Below, one piece after another: positions 26,544-37,617 of a stretch of 64,000 nt of DNA (positions are counted from its first letter, which is position 1; the number at the start of each line of letters is the position of its first letter). Made by a program: the position numbers and the translations under genes. Source of the stretch: Nymphaea colorata. Lineage: Eukaryota > Streptophyta > Magnoliopsida > Nymphaeales > Nymphaeaceae. The stretch lies in assembly GCF_008831285.2 (NCBI RefSeq), contig NC_045147.1, positions 13,370,854 to 13,434,853 on the forward strand, written 5' to 3'. The notes below the pieces were generated by a model that searched no databases, was not told the origin of the DNA, and saw only the letters and a program-made list of their open reading frames with translations.

Positions 26544-27533
26544 GCTGGTAGGCAATCCGTCTTCATTTTTAAATAATTTCTGAGGCAATATCTCTGCGCT
26601 GCGTGACTAATCCATAAGTTGAAATGCGGTGGGGCAGCAACCTGAAGCACCAGAATAAAGAAGGATATGTACAGGATCTGTACAGCAATTGTGGTAGAAG
26701 GGGTTGGGTGGACGCTTTAGCTTTCTTCTTTTGGTAGGAGGATGAAACATTTCTCATCTTCACCCATAAACAGATGGTGTTGGGCAACTCATTTATAACT
26801 CTTTCCACTAACTAGCATAATCGTATATACCAACTTCAAACAGTCACTATTCACAAATTCGCAACCTGTTCGTGCTCTGATCGTTAGTTCTAGCGAGCTT
26901 GGTGGCCCTTCATGTTCAGTTCATTAAGTTGTCGAAATTGAATGAGTTTTAATGGGAGGTGAATTTATTTAAGCCAGGAGATCCTTGGTTAAAATTTCAG
27001 CCTCATTTATCATTGAGTTAACTTTTGACAACTTACCAGCGTCTACTACCAGATCTATACAGACAGAGAGAGATGAGATAAGATTCTGCCAAATTTGATA
27101 GCTTCACTTCTGCGCAACCGTCCAAATGAAGGAGAAGGAAAAGAGTTTGTGGTATGAGCTAGTCCTCATCAATCCAAGATGCATGCATCGAATCCGGATA
27201 TCCTCTTCCGGTTACATGCACATGGCACAGTTTCTATACATATACGGCAGTCTACAAGGGAAAAGATAAAAGAAAAAGAAGAAACAGACATGATTCAGAT
27301 CTTAGATCTCAGATTGGCTGTTGCCATGCACGTATCTAAGATATTAGCTGATTCAGAAGGGTCATATAATCCATTATGACGGACAATCGACAGAAAAACA
27401 AGAAAAGAAAAAATGTGAACTAGATGACGAAAAACCATTTTGTCCTTGTTTTTCTTTTACCATTCATCTCAGACGATCCTCATGAATGAGCTGAGTAATT
27501 CTGGATAGTCAATCACCAATAGTCAGTCACCTT

Positions 27534-27769
27534 AAGAAGTGTTTGATAGGAAGAAAAATATGTTTTTGGGATACATGTTCTTAAAATACATACTCAAGAA
27601 CAACAGATTCTTGCTTCCAACAAAAAAAAAAAAATTGATACAATTATAAATGTCGTTTTTAGATATTCCAACACAAAGAGTGCACCATGTTTCTTGAAAC
27701 AATAACTTCGTGCTTATGTTAACGCGCGTGTTATAAGAACACCATGTTCTTCCTACCAAACATCCCTTC
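27534..27769. mobile_element. MITE with imperfect terminal inverted repeats
   Basis: The left end AAGAAGTGTTTGATAGGAAG is matched by the right end, which reads GAAGGGATGTTTGGTAGGAA on the other strand. The 236-bp interior is non-coding and AT-rich and also carries internal matching ATGTTCTT segments. Size and ends fit a hAT- or PIF-type MITE. The target-site duplication is not clear. Confidence 0.6.
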
Positions 27770-29112
27770 GAGTTCACATGATCCTGTTTCACTTGGATCT
27801 CTCTTCAATCAAGTTGGACCATATGGGTGGAATTTTCATATGCATATTCAACTTGCTTAGTCAAATCATTTGACACATCTATGATTCAATATTCATTCAA
27901 ACAATCAACCGTGACATTTTTGATTTTAATGATAGATGAGTATTTGAATGTGATAGTAACGCACTTTTGTTAGATGAACAAAGAACGCATGCATAGAGAA
28001 GCTGACTATCAAAAATTCTCAGTGGTGCTACAATGTCATGACAATTTTCCCCCTTGTTCTAGTGACTGATGTCAGTTTTACTTATGGTACACCTCTAAAT
28101 CAAACACGAGAAAATATTTCAGTAAATATTTTGCCTTTTTTACTTAAATTTTTGTTCAAGCAATTTTGTCTTCAAAACTTTTTTGCGCCTATCAAATGCC
28201 CACTGAATCATTTGCACAAGCTGTTAAGGTCAAGATAGTAGTGCCCTGTTGCGCATATGGGCGTCCAAGTTTGTCGGATTTGAACCCAAAATCCAAATTT
28301 CTACCATATCCGATTGCATTTACATGTAAAGTTCACATACCGTTAGCCATATATTTTAAACATAAATTCACAACTAGGTCTTCACATCTCAGTCTGAACG
28401 TTGAAAGCAAAGATCATCCAAGTCCTTTACCACCTGATCAGGTCCGGCTTCCACTTTGTAGGTAGCATGAGATTCCGGAGGATTTGAACTTCTGACATCC
28501 TTTCAAGCTCAAGACATTAAGTATGATAAAAAAACGTAAAAGAAACGTATTTTTCTTTCATTTCTTTCATTTTTTTTTTGTTTTATGCATTTTCCCACAT
28601 TCATAATTGCGAAACTACTTGTTTTCATTTTTTAAATTTTATTTGTTGTTTATGTACTGATTTTTTGAGGTTTGTGAATTAGTTTTCCACGTATCTTACA
28701 TTTCTTTATTTTTAGGACGTTTTTCAAACTTAAAAAACATTTACCATATTTTTTTCTTTTTTTTTGAAACTCGCCGTATTATATCCAAGAAAAACTTCAT
28801 TGTTTGAAATGAGAAAACATTTTTGTGACTATGGTGAGCACAAATATTAGGACGTAAGATGCCTTGAATCTTACAAGTTTGATCTCACCAAGATCCAAAT
28901 CCATGACTGTGCTATCTGTCTCTCTCCCACACACTACAAATTAGAACTCTGTTTTCGGTTCAGCGCATGCCTTGGCTTATGTTGATGATCAACCATAGTT
29001 GGCAAACTCACGACTCTTATTCAGAACGGCAGATGACCTGGTCACCGGTCAGCGAGTTGGCTCGTCATTTTAGTTGAGTTTTTAAATAACTATAATATAA
29101 ATCACTACAGTC

Positions 29113-29208
29113 TACAACTGAATTGGGTGAGTCGGAACGAGTCAAGGCCAAGTCAGACCCTACAGCTGAATCGGGTGAGTCGGAACGAGTCAAGGCCAAG
29201 TCAGACCG
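29113..29208 (+). repeat. 48-bp tandem duplication
   Basis: Two copies (29113 and 29161) of a 48-bp unit containing GGGTGAGTCGGAACGAGTCA differ at very few positions. They create an apparent 16-residue repeat in a minus-strand frame that I do not regard as a gene. Confidence 0.9.
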
Positions 29209-29500
29209 AGTAGTGCCTAGCTCGGGCCAACCTTGACTTATGGCCAGGTTTTTTAGCGATTCAAGCTGATTTTGGAGCCAACCTAGCGAATGTGCCAACT
29301 ATGTGATCAACACTTATTGGTACTTAGGCTGGGACATTCTCATCAAACGGGAAACTTTCACGGCATTTTCACCCTCTTTTTCCATTTATAATGCACGAGA
29401 TTGCGCATATTTATGTCTGAAGGAGCACCCATACTTTTCAAAGTGGGCTCCTGGGTTGTGTCTCCATCAGCGGTGACAATGGTGCACCTTTCAAAGTACG

Positions 29501-29885
29501 CAGTGGCAAAGCTAGAAAACGTCTAGAGAAGACACTTTTCATCAGTAGCTGAGCTAGAAAAATTTGGCCGATGAGCACTGATTATTCTCTCTAGGTAGTG
29601 GGTTGAGTGCCCGTGCCCTGGCACTGACCAGCAGAGTCTAGAGTGGGCAATGCATGTTGCTGGACCCCAAGTCCGGCTTCATCACAACAAAGATCTCATG
29701 GGCTGACATGGGCAATGACTCATACACTTGCTTTGCTACTGTGTTCTTACATATTTTCATGTCTGAAGGAGCACCCATATAATAACAACTAATATTTAAA
29801 GACATTCATTTGAAAATAAAGGGTTTCTTGAGGAGCTGGTGTGCGCAACTCGCCATAGCAGCCCATATGTGGCTTCGCCTCTACT
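29501..29885. mobile_element. Putative non-autonomous hAT-like element
   Basis: It opens with CAGTGGCAAAGCTAGAAAAC and ends with CCCATATGTGGCTTCGCCTC, then TACTG. The ends are relatives of CAGTGGCGGAGCCA and its complement, seen elsewhere in the window. The internal phrase ATGTCTGAAGGAGCACCCAT is shared with the copy at 31743-31909. Confidence 0.45.
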
Positions 29886-31742
29886 GCTTAAGACACAAAA
29901 ACTATACTACTTGTAATGCATAGAGAGATGCACATTCACATATAGTATCAATGTCCCCAAGGAACGTGCATCTTTAATTAACATGCATGTTCAGCGTGGC
30001 TAAATTTTAATACCTGCATGACGGTAAGGGGTTGATATATATGATGTATATGTTCATATTTTGGCGAATCCTTTGTCACTCACCAAGGAGAGTTCACTCA
30101 ACGGGAACCAAATAATTTAAGCATCTTTCTTTCAAATCACAACGCAGTAATGTGCATGCAAGTCTTATATGATCAAGTGCTTTGATATTTTGAGAGGAAA
30201 AGATACAGGAATGGGTCGATAGATTTTCTTGCTAAATATCTAAAAGGGTACCCTTTATTTGATACTTGTATGTCAAGCTTTGCATGTCTGCATGCTCCCA
30301 GACAAGAAGGAGCTTCAGCAATCAACCTCGCTCACAGTTCTGTCCTCACACTTTGGCCTTTGTTTTTGTTGTGCAAGAAATAATTCCACTGGATAGCTTG
30401 ATATGTTCATCGTTTTTCTCTTAACCATTAAAGTCGATCGACGGTGCATTGGAATGGGATTGGTACGTGAGAAGCATGTTCGGCTGCAGTTGCCTATCTT
30501 CTGCGTACATGAGAGCATTGGATATGTGTAAAGCAAAGGACGGTCGGTCATGTGGGCATGTCCGTGCGGCTGCAACAGTACGCAACCTGCATTGTCGACT
30601 GAAGAGAAGACCGGAAAGTTTTTGCCGGAAAATATCTGCTTCAGCTTCTATCCCCTTCATCCACGTGGGTTTGTTCCCCTTTGCCTTGCCATCGTGCTAA
30701 ATGTTTTAGCCGGTGCCGGAGGAAACGCTTACCGCCATGGTCCCCGTCCCACCACAAACATAAAAAAAATTACACTAAAATGATCTTACTCGAATAAGTT
30801 CGTTGACACCATCTCGATCAGAGCAGGAAATGCCATGTTTTTTACGATATTCTAAAATAACTTGTAACCCTTTTTTCTATGGTCATAGATTAAAAGCTTA
30901 TTCAAGTTAATCCACATTATGGCAATGTCTTCACTCTTTATTTTTTGAAAATGAACAATCACGGGTGTGGTATTTAGATACACAAGCTTACCTACTTTAA
31001 AGATCCATGTTTAATCACGGGTGGAGCTAGAAATTTTTTTTAGTTATCTGCACAGTTTCAATATTTTAACAGGACCCAAAATATTATTTTTTTTGAAAAT
31101 CTTTATATTAGTTAAACTAAGGCTTTTAAATTTTAAATGTAAAATTTTAGGTTTCTTAGACGTGTGGATGAATCTCTTCTCTTGACGCAAACTTAGACTT
31201 CGATTCTGGAAATTGTTGAAGTATATAAAAAATTTCAGAATGTATGAAGCTTATTTTTGGAATTATAATAAAATGAGCTTGAACCTTTTTTTTTTTTTTT
31301 TACCTATATAATAATAAAAGTTAATTAAGCCCCTTATCATCATGTGAGGTGGGTCATAGAATCTTCTTTGGGACCTTCCACATTTGTGTAGAATTTGATA
31401 CCAGCTGGCAATTCCTTCCTAGAAGCCTCTACTTTGTCCCCTAGCGTCGCAATAGATGCGACAAAAATTATGGATTTTACATGAAAAAAAAAACTCTGAT
31501 GTGGAGATTTTTTTTTTTTTTTAAACTGGTGATTGAGGATATCAGGGCCAACAATTTGAGGTTAAACCCCCACTCTCCTTCGTAAATATGAGGTTTTGAC
31601 CATATATACATCACTGAAATATGTTGCTTGTTTACTCAGTGGGTCCAAATAAAAAGAATTTTAGATGAGCATGGTATCTTAGATCCGAGGCTATCAAACA
31701 CACCCCTAAGCTTTCCTTTCTCCATTCTGGCGGTAATCATCT

Positions 31743-31909
31743 AAAGGCAAAGCTAGAAAAATTAGTTGAAGGGCCACCTGTTTAGAAATATTTATGTCTG
31801 AAGGAACACGTAAAAGTAAATATTAAATTTCTCAACATGAAAATAAAGGAATTTTAAAGAGCTGATGTGGGCAGTTGCCTACACCAGCCCACATGTGGCT
31901 ACGCCACTG
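31743..31909. mobile_element. Putative non-autonomous hAT-like element, second copy
   Basis: It starts AAAGGCAAAGCTAGAAAAAT, contains TATGTCTGAAGGAACACGTA and AAAATAAAGGAATTTTAAAG, and ends GTGGGCAGTTGCCTACACCA followed by GCCCACATGTGGCTACGCCA. This matches the 29501-29885 copy in order and orientation. Confidence 0.5.
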
Positions 31910-32583
31910 CTATCATCAGCTGGTGCTCGGGTAAGTTGTTAAAGAAATTCGTTACTGTAACGAAAAACCATTCTTTTTTATATTTTTTATTTCACAAGTT
32001 CATATCTGGACTTTGCTATCAATTATTTTTAAAGGCCAACTGCTGGTTTGATTTTTATAGGCATCAAGTCAAAGCTGGCATGGTCCCTTAGAACAAGGAT
32101 ACTGGTATTGAGGTCATTTTAACTGTTGAGCTAGCGACAAAGTCTCCCGACCTGGGTGCAGTTTCTTTGAGTGAGCTAATATTAGTCAAAACATTTACCT
32201 AATGCATGAAGAGGGGATCAGTACCAAAATCTTTTTCTGTCAAGTTTGATATCTAACAGTCAAATATGTAACATTTTGAAAAATTTATTCTAAGAACAGA
32301 AAAAAGAGTGGAGTTTTGCATTCCAAGCTTGTCGGATTCTTAAAAGCAGCCGAATTCCATCTCTTGAATTCTTGAATGATAGAGGCGTGAGGGATCCATT
32401 TCCTGCCAAATTTTTCCACTATAGACTTCCATGCATTGGCTGAGAAGAGCAAGTGACCTAAATTTTCAGACTTACAGCAGCATAAAGCACATCTGCTTGG
32501 GGGAGAGATCCCTATTTTCCTCTCTCTCTTGAGTGGGTAAGCTGTCTACAAAAGCCAAGTAAAGACACCAACCACTTCTAGGT

Positions 32584-32852
32584 AGGGATGTGCAACGAGC
32601 GAGCCGAGCTCGACTGACCAGCTCCAACTCGACTCGACTCGGCTCACATATCAATCGGTTCGAGCTTGACTCGTTTAAGCTCATGTCCCTTAATATGTAC
32701 ATTTTGCTTAAAATTTTCATGTTTTTATTTAAGCCATTTTAGGTTTTTGAAATTACAAAAATAGATATTAGTATTAAACGAGCTTAATCGAGTCGAGTTC
32801 ATCATTAACTCACGAGCCAAGCTTGAGTCGAGCTTAACTGTAAATGTTGGAT
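32584..32852. repeat. Dispersed GAGCTCGA-rich repeat, copy 3
   Basis: It starts GGGATGTGCAACGAGCGAGC and continues with CTCGACTCGACTCGGCTC. An AT-rich core follows, then CGAGTCGAGTTCATC and CTTGAGTCGAGCTTAAC. This copy shows the likely family boundary GGGATGTGCAACGAG, the complement-type partner of the GTACATCC edge at 20729. Confidence 0.7.
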
Positions 32853-33223
32853 CTTACTTTCAAATTGGAAATGCAGTCATCCCACTCCATGGACCTAATT
32901 ACAGTACTCATCTGGAAAAGATTCATATAAATGTTTGGGAAGATTTGGCCTAATCAATCAGACAGAGCATTCTGGATCAGAATCGAATTCGACAAACGAT
33001 CAATCCAAAAGTTTATTCTGCTACCATCAGCAGGTCTCCACTCCAACCTCTCCTTAACCTCTCTCCATTTTCCTCCGAAGGCATGAATGCTGAGATTTTT
33101 TTCATTAAGGCCATGTTCAGATCGAAGGCTGCTTTAAAAGTTGTGCCTTGTAAGATCTTCAATTTGAACAAACATAGAATGTCAGCAGCATAGATCCCAA
33201 ATCCAAGCTATATACAGAAAGAA

Positions 33224-33272
33224 CCATGGATTTAAGGTCGGATGGAAGGGAGATCTGACCTTAAATCCATGG
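33224..33272. repeat. Perfect 16-bp inverted repeat
   Basis: CCATGGATTTAAGGTC (33224-33239) and its exact complement GACCTTAAATCCATGG (33257-33272) flank a 17-nt loop. A diverged relative lies at about 11760-11810, so it is part of a dispersed element and not a unique terminator. Confidence 0.85.
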
Positions 33273-35183
33273 ATTTGAGGTCCTCGATGATCTCGTATCA
33301 CTATGGATTCATGAACTGCACAAGAAATGCAATCTAAATGAGTGCATGGGCACACACAATCAAAGACTATCATTTATGAAGATGTTTACAATTAGATTTA
33401 AAGACTATTTATGAAGATATTTATAATCACATGATGATGTTGATTTGAGTAATGACATGACAGCGATAAATCAAGGACCACCCAATTTTCCCTTGAAATT
33501 ATGCTACCCATTGTACCTTGGGAAAGTGGCATTTTCATTGAGATATTTCTGTCAAGCATCCACATTGCTGTTTGGGCAGAAAATGGAGAGAGTACTGTTG
33601 CTGAACTTCAGTGAGTGGATTGGACGGAACTTTTTCTTATGGTTTTACCTAGTGGTGTGATAGGATGAAGCCAAACTTAGAGGAATACTAAAGAAGCGTC
33701 TTTGTCAAAGCACCGGTAGATCTATCATGGAGGAAAAAACACCAAACCATTAAAAAGATTGGAAATCTCGCATCATTCGAAAAGTAAACAAGAATGAAAG
33801 TCTGTTTTAAAGATCTTGATATGCAGGAAGAACATAGCTGCTCGGGTTAGGAGTCTCTAAGGAAGCAGGTCTCCAGTTTCATTCATGTGGTGGTATATTT
33901 ATTTGTCTTTAAGTGGTAGGAACTAACACTTAAGTTGAAGGGTGCACCATTGTCATTATTGATGCTTATGCAGCCCAAGACCCTAAAGGTAAGGGAAATG
34001 AAAAGCTGCTTTGGAGTCACTTTTTCGAGCAGTGGGCTAGGTTCACTTGCCCATAAAGATCTTAATGTATAGGTTTCGGCTTCATTTCTTAGTACAAAAG
34101 GCGGAGCCATGTGTGGACTTATATTGGCAGTTTCCCAAATGTCCCACAAGATTTACTTATTTACATATAATTGGTTTTTTCTAACCATTTTGTTTTTTTT
34201 TATATTAGTATTCTTCAATATATTATTATTTACTTATTTATATATTGGTGTCCTTCAATCAATTTATTATGTATTTGAAGGGACTAATTTTTTCTCAATT
34301 ACTTCTTTTTATTAAAAATTTGTGCTATGCCATTTGCATGGGCTCTGGCCTCACCATAATTTTTTTTAATTTATATATAAATTTTAAAAAAATTTACTTG
34401 TTTTATATGAAAATTTTGAAAAATAATATTTTGACCCATATCAAAATTTAAAAACTTTAATTAGGTTCCCCTCATGAAAAATTTCAGACTCCGCTCATGT
34501 CGATGGTAGAACCAGAAAATCTTGGTTGAGATACTATCTGGTCTCTGGTTTCATGTGGTTGGACCTAGGTCCAGCTCAATATATAAAAGATTTCAAGGGG
34601 TGGTATGGGCAGTGGCCCACACCAGTCACACGGTAGCACCCCTATGATGGTGATCTTGATTATAATTGTGGCTCAGTGACGATTCAGCTGTACAGTTTTT
34701 CTTTGTCTCCTTCGCTGACTCTCTGCCTCTGTAGTTTCTCTCTGCCTCTGTAGTTTCTTCCTATCCTTACGAAAACAGAGAAGTTAGCCCAAGGTTCAAG
34801 CGGCCCTCACTGCAAAGAAGTATGTAGGCGAGAGATATATGAAAAAAATAATGATAAAGCCCCTAAACCATATCTCATGCCTAAACTATAAATAATAATA
34901 AATGAAAAGAAACTATGGCAGCTGAGGGGTCACTTAGAGTTAAGGCTGGCATCGGGCTGCAAGTGCAGCCCCCAAGCTCACCCGACAAAGGTTTGACCTG
35001 GTCGGGCCCGTCTTGGGCCGAGTATTAGGGGCATGACTCAACCCGATTTAGTGACACCCCTATTCTCATTTTTTTTCTTCCACCTCTTGGATAAAAACCT
35101 CAAGCACTAGCACTAGCGATTTTTTCTTTCTCAAGCTATTGCCGGGTTAGGCTCGAGCTTTGGGGGGTGCTTGAGCCGACCAA

Positions 35184-35409
35184 GGTTCTGACTCACCCTC
35201 CGTGGATGAACCTTGCGAAGGAACCCTTAGGTTTTCGGGACATTGGATTCTCTCCAATGTTGGCGCTACTCAAGTCAACTTTCTCACTTCCGCTTCGTCC
35301 ACACCTGCTCGCACAGGTGCTTCACTCTAAGGCGGAACGCTCTCCTATCGATGCGTTTTGACATCCCACAACTTTTAACAGATCGCTTAGCCCCGTTCAT
35401 CTTAAAGGT
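35184..35409 (-). pseudogene. Nuclear fragment of plastid-type 23S rRNA (NUPT)
   Basis: Read on the minus strand, the segment has 23S rRNA landmarks in order: AACGGGGCTAAGCGATCTG, GGAGAGCGTTCCGCCTTAGA, GTGGACGAAGCGGAAG, AGAATCCAATG, CCGAAAACCTAAGGG, and CCACGGAGGGTGAGTCAG. These correspond to roughly E. coli 23S positions 1170-1380. The copy is partial, isolated from any other rRNA, and differs from the plastid sequence as I remember it mostly by C-to-T or G-to-A changes, as expected after methylation of transferred DNA. A mitochondrial 26S source cannot be fully excluded. It cannot make functional rRNA. Confidence 0.8.
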
Positions 35410-36935
35410 CCATGCACGTGCTGCTGGCAAGGGGTGGCCGGGCTACCGTTTTTTTGTTTGAGGGCATTTTAAGGAAGGAAGATGCCGATAAAATAGAAAT
35501 ATCTAGTGGCATGACTAAAATTTTTTAATTAGAGGGTCAATAATTCATGTTTAAAGGAGGTGCCACACCATATAAATGGTCAAATATTTGAACGTAAAAA
35601 TAAAGATATTTTGTCGGACCCGTATAGCACACCAAACCACATGTCGCAGAAAATATTAATCGAAAGACAACAGTAAAGTCATAAATGAAGATAGTAAATA
35701 AAAGGTAGCTTTTGAAAACCCGAGGTCTAAAAGCAGGGGGCGGAACCAGCGGCATCCTCTTGGTTCTCCATTCTCCATGAGAAAATATCTAGCAAATAAA
35801 AAATATCACTTGCAGCAACGTACAAGTCGAGCGCTCCACCTCACAAAAATTTTTCGGCCTCTGAGAAGCTGGACCATTGGTTGTCCTCATTCATTCGCCT
35901 CTCTCTCTTTTCCGGCCTCGCGTGAACGGAAGCATCATGCCCACCCACTTGCCCACCCTTACTGTTGCACGCGCTTCCTGTGAACCACCAACAGAAGCAA
36001 ACTGATTGAGAGAATGGAATTTCAGATGCGTTTGAATTGTGCCGTCTCATCAATGTTTTATGCTAAAAGAGTCAGATCACACAATAATCATGTTCATGCA
36101 TCAAACTTAAAAACTCTTGCGATCACTCCAAACTTCCTTCCTTTGCTGAGTTGAATTAGGCCGCAACTAGAACGGCTGGATTCCCGGTCAGTAGCGCAGT
36201 AGCGGAACTACATACAAGTCGGCTGCCTTTTGTACGATCTTACGAAATTTATTTATCTATATGTTAGTAGATTCCAACTTTTTTTTTTTTTTTATATTGA
36301 TGTCCCTAATTTTACTTGCTGATTGCATCATGTATTTGGTTTAAATTTGTTTTTGAATGAATGCCCTGCGACAAAAAAATTTTTCTAACTCCAACCTTGG
36401 TTCATGCAAGGACGAAGCCAAATATCGACATAATTAGAACAAATGATTTGATATATGTTGATCTAATGTGGCATTTAGGGGAGCCACATACATAAGCTAA
36501 AGCCATGTGCCCTTTCTACTAAATTATTTAACTTTTAAATTTTGATTAAGGTCGAAATATTATTTTTTAAAATTTTTATATAGAAGAAGACATGTAAATT
36601 TGTTAAAAAAAGAAAAATTGTTTGAGGTTGGGCTCGAGTTATTAATAGGCTTAATAACTTGTAAACAAAAAAAATTGCTCAGAAATATTATGAATGAGAA
36701 AGAAAAAAGTATACCCTTTTTGCGAGAAATGAAGTTAGGGATTTCCTTTCTCTCATAAAAAAAAAAGATAAATACTTCGAAGGAACGTACGATGACGAAC
36801 GATGGAGGGTCCAAAACAACTGGGCTTGACCTTAAAAGTCACCAGAGGTGACGGCATTAACGTGGACGCACTCGTGACTCTGAGCCACAAGAACGCCTGT
36901 ACCACCGTAGACGGAATATCCAGCCATCGTCCTCC

Positions 36936-36941
36936 CACGTG
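36936..36941 (+). promoter_or_regulatory. G-box CACGTG upstream of the PRR gene
   Basis: A perfect CACGTG lies about 680 bp before the PRR start codon. ACGTGG cores also occur near 36859, 36980, 37034 and 37186. G-boxes bind bZIP and bHLH factors and occur in clock and light-regulated promoters; use here is inferred. Confidence 0.5.
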
Positions 36942-37000
36942 TCGGCGCGCCAGCCCTGCGTAACGTTTCCGAATCGATGACGTGGCAGCTGGCGGGAAAT

Positions 37001-37009
37001 AAAATATCT
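37001..37009 (+). promoter_or_regulatory. Evening element AAAATATCT
   Basis: An exact evening element, the binding site of CCA1/LHY/RVE MYB proteins, lies about 610 bp before the PRR ATG. Near matches AAAATATCG (37106-37114) and AAAATATCC (37324-37332) are close by. Confidence 0.65.
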
Positions 37010-37216
37010 AATGCGCGAAGCACATGAAGGCAACGTGGCGGGAGGGCCAGTGGGGCGAATCGGATCCGTCCACGAAGAGAAGAGCAGAAAAAAATCCGAA
37101 CCCGGAAAATATCGCGGCCAGTGGATGCCGACGCGCCACCTCGGAGGCGCGGGGCCCGGAGGCGCGGGGCCCGCCGATATCGTGCTGACGTGGAAGATAT
37201 TCAGCGGGGGCGTCGA

Positions 37217-37225
37217 AGATATTTT
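37217..37225 (-). promoter_or_regulatory. Evening element on the minus strand
   Basis: AGATATTTT on the plus strand is the exact complement of AAAATATCT. It lies about 395 bp before the PRR ATG, making a second perfect copy. Confidence 0.65.
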
Positions 37226-37617
37226 TCCTGGCGGGGGGAGGCGGGGACCCCCCGGGAGCACCACGAGGAAGAAATCTGATCAGGTTTTCGTATGGCGGTT
37301 AGCGATTGAATAGCGCTCCGAGAAAAATATCCCAGCCGGAAAAGAAATTTAAAAATTTGACGCTCTTGAGGCTTCTGATATTATTTGGTCCTTCCTTACG
37401 TGGATGGTTGGGTGGTTGAAAGAGTTTCAATGAGATCTGATTACCACGGGTTTGAGTTCAGATGCTTTTGATATTTAGACAGAAATCGAGAAGGGGAGAA
37501 GGGATTTACGGGATTTTCGTTTTCTGTTGTTGGTGATCTTGAGGGTGAGGTTTGGAGATTTTTGTTGTTGGGTGGGGGAGATTTTTTCTTCCTTTTTTTC
37601 TGTTTAGGGATCGATTG

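Larger units (their letters stand above)
22603..37617. other. 15-kb gene-poor, repeat-rich interval
   Basis: No frame here shows a recognisable domain. The sequence is AT-rich, with dispersed repeats, MITE-like elements, tandem duplications and the 23S rRNA fragment listed separately. From about 36840 it becomes GC-rich, which marks the promoter region of the PRR gene. Frames in 24-31 kb are short and look random. Confidence 0.75.

Noticed and set aside
30315-30783. Overlapping short frames on both strands near 30.5 kb
   Set aside because: No recognisable motif in any frame and no plausible splice structure.
35167-35361. 64-codon plus-strand frame
   Set aside because: It is the antisense of the 23S rRNA fragment, not a gene.
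36857-37264. 135-codon minus-strand frame upstream of the PRR gene
   Set aside because: GC-rich promoter sequence; Pro/Arg-rich random translation.
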